DNA of 64,000 bases, taken from positions 17,070,641 to 17,134,640 of the forward strand of contig NC_067206.1 in NCBI RefSeq assembly GCF_026262505.1, given 5' to 3'. The position numbers were made by a program, and so were the translations under genes. Origin of the DNA: Trichomonas vaginalis G3. Taxonomy: Eukaryota; Parabasalia; Trichomonadida; Trichomonadidae. Numbering within the stretch: the stretch's first letter is position 1; the number at the start of each line of letters is the position of its first letter. Under the pieces are notes generated by a model, which ran no database searches, had not been told where the DNA came from, and saw only the letters and a list, made by a program, of their open reading frames with translations. Shown piece by piece: positions 10,380-19,609 of the stretch.

Positions 10380-10460
10380 GGTCATTTATTTTTGTCAGCA
10401 ATGAGGTCATTCATGATAAAAATAAGCCGCTAGCGGCAAGGGCGAAGCCCATGTGGTCAT

Positions 10461-11317
10461 TTACAATACTGCGATGGTAGAGTTTAAGAGTTGTGCTTCA
10501 ATGTAGAGACAGTCCTTATGGTCTGGAGGTAAGAACACTGGGCAGTTATGGTCATGAGTGGAGAACATGTCTATCCAAAACTCACGATTGAAGCCAGTTA
10601 ATTTATAGTATTTAGGATTTGGCAGTGGTGTAGTTCTTGTATGACCAATGAACTCATTTTCAACTCCCTTACTTAAGTTTGAATATAATATAGCTTGCTT
10701 TCTATCCCAAATGCCTGGAAATCTAATTTCGGAAAATCATTTTTCCTCGGAAGCATTGCATCATAATTGAAAACATTCTTGAAATCATCACTTGGTTCAG
10801 AGATTTGAAATCTTATACGTAATGGATTTTCTTTCTTTTTAGCGACTTCATTGAATGGTGAGAATACAATGAATTGACAGTCATGTGTTCCATCTTCATT
10901 TGGTACAAACTCGTAATGAAAAGCTATTAATCTTTCTACAATTCCTTCTTCTTTCAATTCTGCAAGAAAATCACGTAAAGGCTGTAAAGTTTGTACTTCA
11001 ATGTTAAACTTCTTTTGAAAATTTTCGTAAAATGTAATTATACAGTCTTCTAACGTCGTACTGTCATTGAAGTATTTGTATATGTGAATGTTTTGGGCGC
11101 TTAAAGACTGTTCGTCATTTTCTATCTCGACTTGAAGTATAAAGTCAACCTTTCTGAAAGCACGTGTTATATACATAGATGTTATGCCAATGTACTTCTC
11201 TTCATTTATGTTCACAATCCAGTCTGTTGGAAACTTAAACGTTACTCTGTTCCCCTTTATTTTGACGTCAGGGTTTTCACTACTGAACGCAACAGATAAA
11301 GGTATTTGTCTATACAT
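10461..11317 (-). pseudogene. Candidate minor (penton-like) capsid protein (Polinton A)
   Basis: The N-terminal part is beta-rich: VTFKFPTDWIVNINEEKYIG and then AFRKVDFILQVEIEND. The C-terminal part reads KYYKLTGFNREFWIDMF and ends with FLPPDHKDCLYIEAQLL. Its overall order parallels the protein at 19808-20689 of Polinton B: a YPRHWVEYVGGEKAIEI-type strand near the start and a VLPKDGKDGLIIEMILI-type end. Both lie on the minus strand near capsid or packaging genes. Penton or minor capsid is the best inference from position and shape, not from a recognised motif. It is convergent with the polymerase gene. It looks broken, about once. Confidence 0.5.
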
Positions 11318-11341
11318 TTAATTCGGATAAAAATAAACCAT

Positions 11342-11548
11342 TTACTCTTTCTTTGCTTCAGCTTCTTTAGCTTTTGCTTCAGCTTCTTCTCTAGCTTTCT
11401 TCGCCAGCAAACGTGGGTTCTTTTGTCTTCCAGCAGCTAATGCAGCAAGTTGTTTTTCACTAAGTTTTCTCTTTGGTCTCTCTGGCTTTTGTTCTTGTTT
11501 TTGTTCCTTCAGTTCGGATAAAATTTGCTCACGAATTTCTTTCTTCAA
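11342..11548 (-). CDS. Lys/Glu/Ala-rich coiled-coil protein
   Basis: About 68 residues are visible, nearly all charged or Ala: EQILSELKEQKQEQ, RPKRKLSEKQLAALAAGRQK, KAREEAEAKAKEAEAKKE. This would form one long basic-acidic helix. The reading frame remains open upstream to about 11600 without an obvious ATG, so the start is uncertain. It is divergent from the gene at 11647 and downstream of the candidate minor capsid gene on the same strand. A scaffold or DNA-binding virion component is possible but unproven. Confidence 0.4.
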   Translation of the reverse strand: MKKEIREQILSELKEQKQEQKPERPKRKLSEKQLAALAAGRQKNPRLLAKKAREEAEAKAKEAEAKKE

Positions 11549-11646
11549 TGCTTCAACATCTATGACCCCTGGGTCTTGTCCGTAGGGCTTGTCTGAGTCA
11601 TTTGACTGCAGATAAAAAACAAAATTAAAACTTTAACCGATGTAAA

Positions 11647-12081
11647 ATGAGCTTGTCAAAATCAGAGCGAGAGTCTATTATATTAAATGACGCAAGAGGA
11701 ATACAACATCCTTTCTATTACGTAAGTCAGAGTAAAGATGGTAAAATATACGTAAGAAAAAGAAAGGTTCCATTAGCGAATGCAGAAAGCAACAACATTA
11801 AGGTGTATGGTAAGGGTGAAGTCCACGAAGCCCATATAAAACCTTCTGTTCAAACTGAGCCACCAATAGAACCAGAAGAAAAGAAGCCAGATGTACTTTC
11901 AATAACGAACCAAAAGCTTATTGCAAAGTTCGTGAATTTCATTGAAAAACAAACCGAGTCAAAGAATCCTGACCCGCCAGTGAAAGAAGTTGAGACAAAA
12001 GAGAATGTACAGTTCATTGAAAATGTCAAGAAACAACTTCCACCACGAATGCCAAGAAGAAGAGTGAGAATAATGAAGTAA
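11647..12081 (+). CDS. Basic protein upstream of major capsid (Polinton A)
   Basis: 144 residues. The N-terminus has GIQHPFYYVSQSKDGKIYVR, a short beta-hairpin-like unit. The middle is Pro/Glu-rich, and the C-terminus ends in the strongly basic PPRMPRRRVRIMK. It is 27 bases before the major capsid start on the same strand, so it is probably a virion or capsid-assembly protein, and the Arg tail suggests nucleic-acid contact. The frame looks whole. I do not recognise a named family. Confidence 0.5.
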   Translation: MSLSKSERESIILNDARGIQHPFYYVSQSKDGKIYVRKRKVPLANAESNNIKVYGKGEVHEAHIKPSVQTEPPIEPEEKKPDVLSITNQKLIAKFVNFIEKQTESKNPDPPVKEVETKENVQFIENVKKQLPPRMPRRRVRIMK

Positions 12082-12108
12082 ATAGATATTTTTATCTGAA
12101 GTAAATAC

Positions 12109-13683
12109 ATGCAGAACGAACAGCTAAACGAATTTACTCCAGCAGAGCATATTCATCAGATTCGCTCATATTTCGATATCATAGACAATGCAGTTCAAAT
12201 TGGTGACACTAATAGAAAATATTCTGACGCAAAGATTCCATCACAACCTGGAACTGCTAAAGATAACACATGGGTAACATTCAATCTCTCACCTCCTGGT
12301 GAAAATATGTTGGACCTTTACAATACATTCATTACGTATAAAATGGAAGGTCAATTTATTGTAGATAAAGAAATTGGTTCAGGTTCCAATAAAACAAACC
12401 CACCAGGATTTTGGATTGGTTTCGATGACGCTTTCTATGCAGTTGCTGGATATCAAATCCTTGCAAATGGTCGTATCGTATATTCTCAAGACAACGCAAG
12501 AGAAGAAGCATATATAACTTCAAACTCACAAACTACCGAACAAATAAAGAAAGTAGATGTTTTCTCAAAGACTCGACATGAAGATGTATGGAGTCATTCG
12601 GGAACATGCAGAACAGGACAAATTGTTAGTGGTCCAATTACAGCAGGAAAATCATTTGATTTTAAGCTTCGTTTAAGAATTCCTGTTAGAAGATTCCTTC
12701 CATTAGAAGCTATTCGATTTATTCCAGCTTTTGCAGGAAACATTCAGCTTAAAGTAAAGTTCAGTAGCGACGCCTTACAATGCACATCTATATCTGTAAA
12801 TGATATCATTGCTTTCAATCCAACTCTTAAAGTTGAATTTGCTTCAGATTCAAATCCACCGACAAATAAATTTGTTCCATGGAATGAACCATTCACTATG
12901 ATAACGAAGGCAGTAGAAGCTAGTGGAACAGTTACTATTACAACTGTAACCCAGCAACTATTTCGAACAAAGATAGATTTTAATGAATGTTTCATTCATC
13001 CAAAGTCATTCTCTTTAGACCCTAACATTTATACAGAACTTGTAGAACATTATACAAACGAGGCTTTATGTTTTCCTGTTAAAGTTATGGATTGGATTCC
13101 TATGGACGGTTCATTCTCAAAGAATACAGATAGTTCAAGTGCAACATTTACAGCAGCTTATACGCCTATTAATGTTAAAAGTATTTGGGCACTATTTAGA
13201 AAGAAAGACAACTATTATGTTAATTTTGAGAACCCTAAGTTTAAATATCTTCAGCTTTCCATGGGAGCTTATGGAAATATGCCTGCAGAACCTGAAAAAT
13301 CATATGGACCTGTATTTTATGAAATGGTTTCGAACGCTTGCAATACAAACAATGATATGATAGGATTTAATGAAGATGTTATGAGGTCATTGGTGGATGA
13401 TGGTAGTGTGGAACATAAATGGGATAGCTATGACAACACACATTTCTTATGTGGTTTTCCAACAGAAGTGGACTTTTGCTTCCAGCAAGGTCAAACATCT
13501 ACTGCTCCAATAACATACAAATTGTCTGTTAAAGGACCTATTGAACTAGCAACTGAAAATGTACCAAAGCCACTTATTGGATTTATGAGGGATTGTTGCT
13601 TTGCCATTCAGGTGCGTGCTAATGGAATCCCAATAATAAGATTAGATGACTATAACTTAGCTACGGACGACAGTGAGGAATAA
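12109..13683 (+). CDS. Polinton major capsid protein (double jelly-roll type)
   Basis: 524 residues, a typical size for Polinton and virophage major capsid proteins. The N-terminal region (NTWVTFNLSPPGENMLDLYN) and the strand-rich middle (FDFKLRLRIPVRRFLPLEAI, FIPAFAGNIQLKVKF) fit the first jelly roll. The second half has FRTKIDFNECFIHPKSFSLD, SIWALFRKKDNYYVNFENP and a C-terminal CCFAIQVRANGIPIIRLDDY. The family forms trimeric capsomers of icosahedral particles. Followed by 13714, preceded by 11647, all on one strand. It looks whole, unlike several neighbours. Confidence 0.8.
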   Translation: MQNEQLNEFTPAEHIHQIRSYFDIIDNAVQIGDTNRKYSDAKIPSQPGTAKDNTWVTFNLSPPGENMLDLYNTFITYKMEGQFIVDKEIGSGSNKTNPPGFWIGFDDAFYAVAGYQILANGRIVYSQDNAREEAYITSNSQTTEQIKKVDVFSKTRHEDVWSHSGTCRTGQIVSGPITAGKSFDFKLRLRIPVRRFLPLEAIRFIPAFAGNIQLKVKFSSDALQCTSISVNDIIAFNPTLKVEFASDSNPPTNKFVPWNEPFTMITKAVEASGTVTITTVTQQLFRTKIDFNECFIHPKSFSLDPNIYTELVEHYTNEALCFPVKVMDWIPMDGSFSKNTDSSSATFTAAYTPINVKSIWALFRKKDNYYVNFENPKFKYLQLSMGAYGNMPAEPEKSYGPVFYEMVSNACNTNNDMIGFNEDVMRSLVDDGSVEHKWDSYDNTHFLCGFPTEVDFCFQQGQTSTAPITYKLSVKGPIELATENVPKPLIGFMRDCCFAIQVRANGIPIIRLDDYNLATDDSEE

Positions 13684-13713
13684 AGGATGAACGTTTATTT
13701 TTAAAGCTTATAA

Positions 13714-14172
13714 ATGAGTTCTTCATCAAGCTCTCGTGAACCTTCACCATCTATGAAACAAACTTTACCAAACGATTATGGAGCACCTATTGAATATTTC
13801 TTACGAGCTGCACAATGGCAAAGAGCAGTCTCACCAAGGTTAGGTGTTCCACCAGCTCCTGTCAAAAATAGCATTTGGTCAAGTCCTTATATAAGATATG
13901 GTCTCCCACTAGGTTTGCTAGCTACAGCAGGAGCAGTTATGATGTTGAAAAGAAATAAAGCAAATGTTGTAAATAATACTGAAGTAGCTGAAGTTAAACA
14001 AACTCCGACACCTTCGCCAAAACCAACGCCTTCACAAGCAAAACCTTCAATGACTCCTGAACCTATGGAAGTACAAACTCCTGTTCAAAAGTCAACTCCT
14101 AAACCGACTCCAACATTTAAACCAGAACCTACTCCTCAAATAAATCGTAAAACTCCTGCGTTTCCTTACTGA
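13714..14172 (+). CDS. Single-pass membrane protein with Pro/Thr-rich tail
   Basis: 152 residues. A Ser-rich start is followed by a hydrophobic segment at about residues 68-86 (YGLPLGLLATAGAVMML) with a basic KRNK stop. The long tail, residues 95-152, is rich in Pro, Thr and Lys (TPTPSPKPTPSQAKP, PKPTPTFKPEPTPQ). It starts 30 bases after the capsid stop on the same strand. It could be a minor virion or membrane-penetration protein, but this rests only on position and the membrane segment. It looks whole. Confidence 0.5.
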   Translation: MSSSSSSREPSPSMKQTLPNDYGAPIEYFLRAAQWQRAVSPRLGVPPAPVKNSIWSSPYIRYGLPLGLLATAGAVMMLKRNKANVVNNTEVAEVKQTPTPSPKPTPSQAKPSMTPEPMEVQTPVQKSTPKPTPTFKPEPTPQINRKTPAFPY

Positions 14173-14219
14173 AAAAATAACGTTATTTTTATTTAATATT
14201 AAATTTTTTTTTGATTGAA

Positions 14220-14456
14220 ATGACAAATAAAGTCACTGAAGCAATGAAACAAAAGTTTTTGGTAGAATACATTAAATCAGGAACTATTCCAGAAGGTTTT
14301 TACATTCATACTATGAAGGATGGTAGAGTTCAGTTTAGAAAGATAAAGCAACCATTAGATAAAGAAGGAATTTTGAGAAAGATTAAACTTCATGAGGACA
14401 ACATTGTTGAACTTAAGAAGAAGATAGAAGAGTTGGAGAAAGGAAGAGAGTTATAA
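14220..14456 (+). CDS. Small coiled-coil protein before the terminal repeat
   Basis: 78 residues with the ATG at 14220. GTIPEGFYIHTMKDGRVQFR forms the first part, and the C-terminal third is a coiled coil (ILRKIKLHEDNIVELKKKIE). Its last codons (GAGAGAGTTATAAAGCAATG) are shared with the inverted repeat near 19090, where they form the end of a different Polinton B gene. The terminal-repeat inner boundary therefore overlaps the 3' ends of unrelated genes on both sides. Confidence 0.45.
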   Translation: MTNKVTEAMKQKFLVEYIKSGTIPEGFYIHTMKDGRVQFRKIKQPLDKEGILRKIKLHEDNIVELKKKIEELEKGREL

Positions 14457-14462
14457 AGCAAT

Positions 14463-15111
14463 GAATTCAACAGGGTGAAAAACCGGGTGAAAAAAGGGGT
14501 GAGATTTCACCACTTCACCTAAATTTATTTTTGTGCTATGTTTTCATACGTGTGAGGGTGGTGATATCATTAATTTTTAAGTTTATTTTTTATTTTACTG
14601 AAAATTTTTATTTGGATGTAAATGACAGAACAAAAGCAACTCATTCGAATTCCACAGTATAACAAACATACATTTAAACATTTATTCTTCCTTCCTGAGC
14701 ATAACATGTTCTTTCAAATACATCCGAGACCAGTTGACTTTTCATTGACTGTTTATAAAGATAGAAATAGTTATATCATTAAACCATACGATGACGAAGG
14801 TAAGTTATGTAAATTGTACGTTAAGAAGTTAGAGAAAGTTTATGGCTTCAAGTATGACTACAATAGGGTTAACACTGATGATGAAGATATTGAGGAAAAT
14901 TTATGAGAACATTAGTGAAGTCGTTAGTGAGAACGATAGTGAGAACGTTTATTTTTTACATTAGTGAGTTCGTTAGTGAAGTGGTTAGCGGCTTTGTAAA
15001 TATTTAAGGTTAAGTTAGTGTTGTCGTTTGTGTTGTAAAATATACGTTAGCGGTTTCGTAAAGTGTCAAATTCACATATAATGAGTAAGTAGGTGCGCAG
15101 TGCCTCCGTAC
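14463..15111 (+). repeat. Right terminal inverted repeat of Polinton A
   Basis: Inverted match to 18432-19082. The inner part has the GGTGAAAA iterons, GGTGAGATTTCACC and a long conserved stretch through ATACGTGTGAGGGTGGTGAT. The outer part has GTTAGTG-rich repeats, CGTAAAGTGTCAAATTCACA and GCGCAGTGCCTCCGTAC at the tip. By eye these non-coding parts are over 90% identical between A and B. The small gene inside the repeat is much more diverged. Confidence 0.9.
14622..14906 (+). CDS. Terminal-repeat-encoded small protein (Polinton A copy)
   Basis: 94 residues: KHTFKHLFFLPEHNMFFQIH, then FSLTVYKDRNSYIIKPYDDE, then an acidic tail DDEDIEENL. The paralogue at 18594-18914 has HEFKNLFFVPRENTFYQI and VSLSVYDYKHNGKFIQAYD at matching positions, so the two share a fold of short beta strands but little identity. 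It lies wholly inside the terminal inverted repeat. No known family is recognised. Encoding at both termini suggests an early-expressed or end-associated role, which is an inference. Confidence 0.6.
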   Translation: MTEQKQLIRIPQYNKHTFKHLFFLPEHNMFFQIHPRPVDFSLTVYKDRNSYIIKPYDDEGKLCKLYVKKLEKVYGFKYDYNRVNTDDEDIEENL

Positions 15112-15119
15112 CCATGACT

Positions 15120-15571
15120 TGTATACTAACTATACTTAATAGATGAAACATTTATTATTAATAAGAAATTGAAAAAAAAACTTATGAAGAAATAGTATCT
15201 ATTAATAAGAATTTGTTAACTTATGAAGAAGTAGTTAATACACCAAAACAACTCGTTTTCAGTATAGATGAAACATTTATTAACAAATTCAAAAAGAAAA
15301 AAGTTGTATTACCTCTGTTGAGCAAGGCTTGCCTGACTTTCCACATATCACTGCTCTCTGCGGATGTTCAATGATAGCTCATGCAATACCGCCATTATTT
15401 GTTTTACCAAAAATAGCAACATTACCTGAAGAACTAAAGTTCTTTCAACGCAGCAGATTCTGCTGGTTCATTTCTACATCCAAAGGCTGGATTAACAGAA
15501 GCGCATTTTTGGTACATTGCTTGTATTTCATTGATTGGCTCATTTTCAAAATTAGATTGAATAGTTCTTAA
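15120..15571 (+). pseudogene. Remnant of a pogo/Tc5-like DDE transposase
   Basis: Two coding-like pieces are visible. One ends FSIDETFINKFKKKKVVLP, with an IDET-type first catalytic Asp. The other reads HITALCGCSMIAHAIPPLFV followed by LPEELKFF, like the strand after the first Asp in DDE_1 transposases (pattern T.L.C..A.G..LPP.F). A partial duplication of ATAGATGAAACATTTATTA (about 15141 and 15262) lies within it. No inverted repeats of its own were found. The piece is truncated and out of frame, so it is a dead plain DNA transposon. Confidence 0.5.
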
Positions 15572-15607
15572 TATATGTTTAAATAGCACTATATAATATG
15601 ATGATTT

Positions 15608-16548
15608 TGCTATAAACGAAGTTTGAACCCTCGGGTAAAGTGATGTAAACCTCTCAATTTCTATCGTCTCAAAATTATCAACTTTTCAAGGAACTTTTCA
15701 TAATATCTAAGCGTAAAAAATAATAAATGATTCTCTTTATAACATTCAATAAAATCTTAAGCTATTTGTTTTCAATTTAATAACAATTTTCAAAATATTC
15801 AAAATTCTATAATTTAGAAAAATAAAAATTAAAAATAATTGATAATTTTATATACTTATTAACTATAGATATAAAAATAAAATTGACTATGAACTCTTAA
15901 ATTTTTTTTCACCATAATGAGCCAAGTTTCAACGAAGGTATTGTTGCCTTTGGTGTGCTTTATCTAGCAAAGTATTTCCAAGGCTCCAATGACTCCGTTG
16001 AAAGTCGAAACCTTTCTCTGAATTGCAAACTATTCGGAGAAGTTTTTTATTGTCAGCGAGTGAATTGCAGGTTTTGAGGCACTTATTACAACTTTGTGCC
16101 TCAAAGCCTGCAATTCAAATCGCTGAAAGAAAAAAAATCAAACATATTCGAAATTATTTCAAGTAATATTTTACTTTTCAGCGGAGGTATTATTGCCTTG
16201 GAAGTGCTTTATCTAGTAAAGTACCTCCAAGGGTACAATACATTCGCTGAATTGATATTCCCATTTTTGGATTCAAAAAAATTCAATTGACGTTTCAATT
16301 TTATTATTTGCATAATTCAACTTTCTAATTATATATATATTGTTTTAAATATATAATATTCAAAGAAAAAAATTAAAATAACATAGAAAAGTTCTCTCAA
16401 TTTTTTATTTCTTCATATTTAATATATCTGATTTGCATATTGTATTAAATGAATTTGTTACGATTTTCTCAAAAGTCACGAAAAGTGAACGATATAAATT
16501 GAGAGGTTTACATCACTTTACACGAGGGTTCATACTATGTTTATAGCA
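15608..16548. mobile_element. Non-autonomous palindrome-bearing DNA transposon (N), 941 bp
   Basis: Terminal inverted repeats of about 60 bp begin TGCTATAAAC and include GTAAAGTGATGTAAACCTCT on both sides. Direct ATTT duplications flank it at 15604-15607 and 16549-16552. TG...CA ends with a 4-bp duplication are the same style as element Z later in the window. There is no transposase gene inside. It carries AT-rich filler and a cluster of imperfect palindromes between about 15915 and 16265. It is probably mobilised in trans by an rve-type transposase. Confidence 0.85.
16053..16126. repeat. Long palindrome in element N
   Basis: Arms of about 30 bases (left TGAATTGCAGGTTTTGAGGC, right GCCTCAAAGCCTGCAATTCA) separated by a loop of about 13 bases and closed by outer TCAGCGA/TCGCTGA. 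A weaker palindrome pair lies at about 16180-16260 (CCTTGGAAGTGCTTTA with TAAAGTACCTCCAAGG). Confidence 0.85.
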
Positions 16549-16686
16549 ATTTAAATATCCCTATTAAATATTGAATTTGTTTTTCAATTTTCAATGAATC
16601 TCAAAATCTTTGCATTCAATTAAATATCATTTTAATGATTAAAATATTCCATATTATTAACAAATAAATTATAATTCCCATCAATT

Positions 16687-17167
16687 CAAAATTTGATTTT
16701 AACAAAAATATACCTCAACTTTTTCAGTGAGTTGCAAAGAAGTTTTTTAAAAATATAATAAAAGATATGTTTATTCATAGACAATACAAAATAAAATAAC
16801 AACAGGAGGTTTTGATATGAGAATAATTTTGAATCGAAATTTCGTATGACCATGAGCAATTTTCAGTTCTCTGAAGAGTATAAAGAGAGCACTGGATGTA
16901 AGAATGTGTTTGGCGAACGCAGGAAGGATACTTTCTACGTCATTTTGAAAAATTGAATTTGATTTGAAAATTTGAGGAAAAGCCAATATTTAAGCGATGA
17001 AGAATAATGGGATTCAAATGTGGAGCTAGGGACTTAAATGAATCAGGTATATTATTAAAGATTAACCCTAAATTAAAGCATGCCTCTCGCCATTAAAAAT
17101 TTTCTGTCACTTTTTATTCAATCACTAGAAAAAGCCGAGATATATTTTTTGTTAAAATCAAATTTTG
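16687..17167. mobile_element. Short inverted-repeat element (MITE-like)
   Basis: Imperfect inverted repeats of about 45 bp begin CAAAATTTGATTTTAAC at 16687-16730 and match 17122-17167 in reverse, sharing AAAATTTGATTTTAACAAAA and the CTTTTTC.AGTGA block. No convincing target duplication was found. A 71-codon minus-strand frame inside (16771-16986) has no recognisable motif. The family is unknown. Confidence 0.5.
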
Positions 17168-17900
17168 AGGTATATTTTTAATATATTTGATAAAGCTCAC
17201 ACAAATATTCAATGTCACCCAAATAATAATCTCAAAAAATATATGTTATATAAGCTTGTAATTATATTTACATCTTAATTTTCCATTTTAGATAAATTAT
17301 AAATTTGAGAGATCCTATTGAAATTATTGTGTGACTTTTTTAATTAATGGGATGGTGTAGAATGAGTGAAAAGATCGAATACAAAAAAGAGCAAGAAAAA
17401 AACTTAAAGAGGCAAATAAAGTCCTCGTAAAAAGAAACTTCTAGGTTATGTTTTAAAGCTCGAACTCCTTGAAATTTTATTTAAAAAAATGATCGAATAC
17501 AAAAAAAAATAAAAAAATAAAACGAAAAAGAATATTTTTATTCATTTCAACATTTAACTATATTTCATATAGTTATTCTATTTAAAATACACTAAAAAAG
17601 TTTTTATTTTCTTAATTTCTTACCATATTTCTTCTTCACTAATCTAAATTTTACTTAAAACCACTTGTTTCTATTCTTAAATACTCTATACTAAACGCTC
17701 TCGTCTTTATCTTAGTTATTTCATATTTGATTTTTCTATCTATCTTCTTATTCACTGTATCATTTCCATATTTAGTCAATTCATATTACCTTATCATTTC
17801 ATCAATTAAGGAATCTCCAAACTTTTTTAAAAACCAGAAAATACTAATAAACAACAAATATTTAGACTTTATTTTTCTAATTTCAAAAAAATGGTAAGAT
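17168..17900. other. AT-rich spacer, nothing recognised
   Basis: Low-complexity AT-rich DNA. A GATCGAATACAAAAAA word occurs twice (about 17372 and 17489). On the minus strand about 17640-17800 there is a short Lys-rich coding-like stretch (VNKKIDRKIKYEITKIKTRA), too weak to call a gene. Confidence 0.4.
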
Positions 17901-17919
17901 AAATAGTTACTTTCATGTC

Positions 17920-18400
17920 TTATAAAGTCCCCCTGTTTTCTGAACCATTATCGGTCCAGAAACAGTAAGGGGGACCGAATTGCGCAAAAGCCTGAGCTGC
18001 AACAGTCGCTATAGTTGCTGCTTGCATGTTCGGGATAAGCTCAATGGCGACAATTTTGGGACTAAAGTCGTCTATTACGCCATAAATTGGCTGAGATGAC
18101 AAATGGCGAAAATAATGCACATATGCGTGCCAGATAAGGTTAGGTGATAGCGCTAAGTAATGTATTGTAGTTTCTGGACCAACACGTGGATGTTTTGGTT
18201 CTGAATAATGATTTTCTTTAAAAATATCTCTAACTTTATAGTAAGATATATCATATCCTTACAGTCGAACCCTTTCCCACTGCTTAGTTTGACTGCAGGT
18301 ATATGTTATATATTGATTACAATCTATGCATCTTGGATTGTAATTGTCTTTGGTTTAGGTCCACTTTTAACTTCTAATTCACCTAAACCTTGAAGAATAA
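17920..18400 (-). pseudogene. Truncated rve-type transposase, Y/Z-like
   Basis: Minus-strand pieces read VKSGPKPKTITIQ (compare RTGPKPKDPP in Y). Further on come IYGVIDDFSPKIVAIELIPN and FWTDNGSENRG, the strand and second-Asp motif of the rve core. The segment with the last catalytic Glu is absent, so the copy is truncated at about 17920, and the part before the core is degenerate. Related to but clearly different from Y and Z. It ends close to the tip of Polinton B. Confidence 0.7.
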
Positions 18401-18431
18401 ACTGAGATTTTAATTAATACACCTATCAAGT

Positions 18432-19082
18432 GTACGGAGGCACTGCGCGCCTCCTTACCCATTATATGTGAATTTGACACTTTACAAAACCGTTAACGTA
18501 TATTTTACAATACAAACGACAACACTAACTTAACCTTAAATATTTACAAAGCCGCCAACCACTTCACCTCACTAATGTAAAAAATAAACGTTCTCACTTA
18601 CAAAAGTATTGCAACTCCTCCCATTGCTGTGCTTCATATAACAGCTCATAATCTTCTGACTCACTTTCTTCTTCATATAGGTCAAAATCACTGTCATAGT
18701 TTATACCTGTAAGTTTTGACAAAGCTAATGAAACACGCTTACCGTTTGTATCATATGCTTGTATAAACTTTCCATTATGCTTGTAGTCATAAACGCTCAA
18801 ACTAACTTTACCCTTTCTCCCTCGTATCTGATAGAATGTATTTTCACGAGGAACGAAGAACAAATTCTTGAACTCATGACCGTTGTAGTTTGTTATCTCA
18901 ATAGTTTTCGTCATTTATATAAAAATAAAATAAAAAATAAAATAAAAAAATAAAATAAAAAAATAAACTTAAAAATTAATAATATCACCACCCTCACACG
19001 TATGAAAACATAGCACAAAAATAAATTTAGGTGAAGAGGTGAGATTTCACCTCTTTTTTCACCTGTTTTTCACCCTGTTGAA
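18432..19082 (-). repeat. Left terminal inverted repeat of Polinton B
   Basis: Reverse complement of 14463-15111 in its non-coding parts, with tip GTACGGAGGCACTGCGC. The palindrome GGTGAGATTTCACC and flanking GGTGAAAA words are at about 19028-19078. Confidence 0.9.
18594..18914 (-). CDS. Terminal-repeat-encoded small protein (Polinton B copy)
   Basis: 106 residues: FKNLFFVPRENTFYQIRGRK and VSLSVYDYKHNGKFIQAYD, then a strongly acidic YEEESESEDYELLYEAQQWE tail. It is the diverged paralogue of 14622-14906 at the mirror-image position in the other terminal repeat. The start is the ATG preceded by an A/T run (18915-18965). The role is unknown. The frame looks whole. Confidence 0.6.
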   Translation of the reverse strand: MTKTIEITNYNGHEFKNLFFVPRENTFYQIRGRKGKVSLSVYDYKHNGKFIQAYDTNGKRVSLALSKLTGINYDSDFDLYEEESESEDYELLYEAQQWEELQYFCK

Positions 19083-19083
19083 T

Positions 19084-19609
19084 TCATTGCTTTATAACTC
19101 TCTTCCTTGGTTTCTTTTTAGTTGCTTTCTTCACGTCTGTCTCCAACTTGACTGTCTTTCTTCTTCGGCCGTAATGATACCAGTTACTTCCACCAGTCAA
19201 TGGGTCAAATGGTCTTTCGTAAGGGTTTCCATACATTCCATAGGGACCATACGGAAGAACTACTGGTGGAGAAGAAACATTTTCTTTAGTTCCATCGAAT
19301 CTATTTAAATGCATTGTTTCACCTTTCATCTGGTCATTAAAGTCTTTTGCGTGTTTTGCAAACTCATCGTCCTTTCCTAAAGCATTTTCTGACTCAGTCG
19401 CAACCAAATTGGATGCTTTATTTATGAGCCCTATTTTATTTAATCTTAACTTCTTTGCAACCCAGCCTCCAATCTTCCCTTTATTTGCTCTAATGTCTTC
19501 GAAACCTTCCTCCACTCATTTTATTTACTGCGTCATAAGCTCCAAGTGCTTTTGCTCCAAATGCTAATGCTTTTGTTCCCATTGCGCCTAAAGCTGCCCA
19601 AGCTACCAT
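19084..19609 (-). pseudogene. Candidate minor virion protein, hydrophobic start and basic end (Polinton B)
   Basis: The start (ATG at 19607-19609) gives MVAWAALGAMGTKALAFGAK, an Ala/Gly-rich amphipathic helix like the N-termini of adenovirus pVI-type membrane-lytic minor capsid proteins. Farther on is a Gly/Tyr/Pro-rich stretch, VVLPYGPYGMYGNPYERPF. The end is highly basic, KKATKKKPRKRVIK. In Polintons a pVI-like protein is expected near the penton gene, and this gene is two places from the candidate penton. The assignment is tentative. It looks broken, about once. Confidence 0.5.

Larger units (their letters stand above)
1..15111 (+). mobile_element. Maverick/Polinton A, right-hand part (fossil)
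   Basis: A Polinton whose left part lies outside the window. The diagnostic set is present: retroviral-type integrase, protein-primed family B DNA polymerase, double-jelly-roll-type major capsid protein and a long terminal inverted repeat. Polintons of this kind are known to be extremely abundant in Trichomonas vaginalis. About five genes look interrupted and a mariner has landed inside, while several others (capsid, KilA-N/GIY-YIG, small virion-like genes) look whole. That suggests a fairly young but decaying copy. The right end is placed at about 15111, where similarity to the inverted terminal repeat at 18432 stops. Confidence 0.9.

Noticed and set aside
16771-16986. 71-codon minus-strand frame in the spacer
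   Set aside because: No motif, no neighbours, and it lies inside a short inverted-repeat element.
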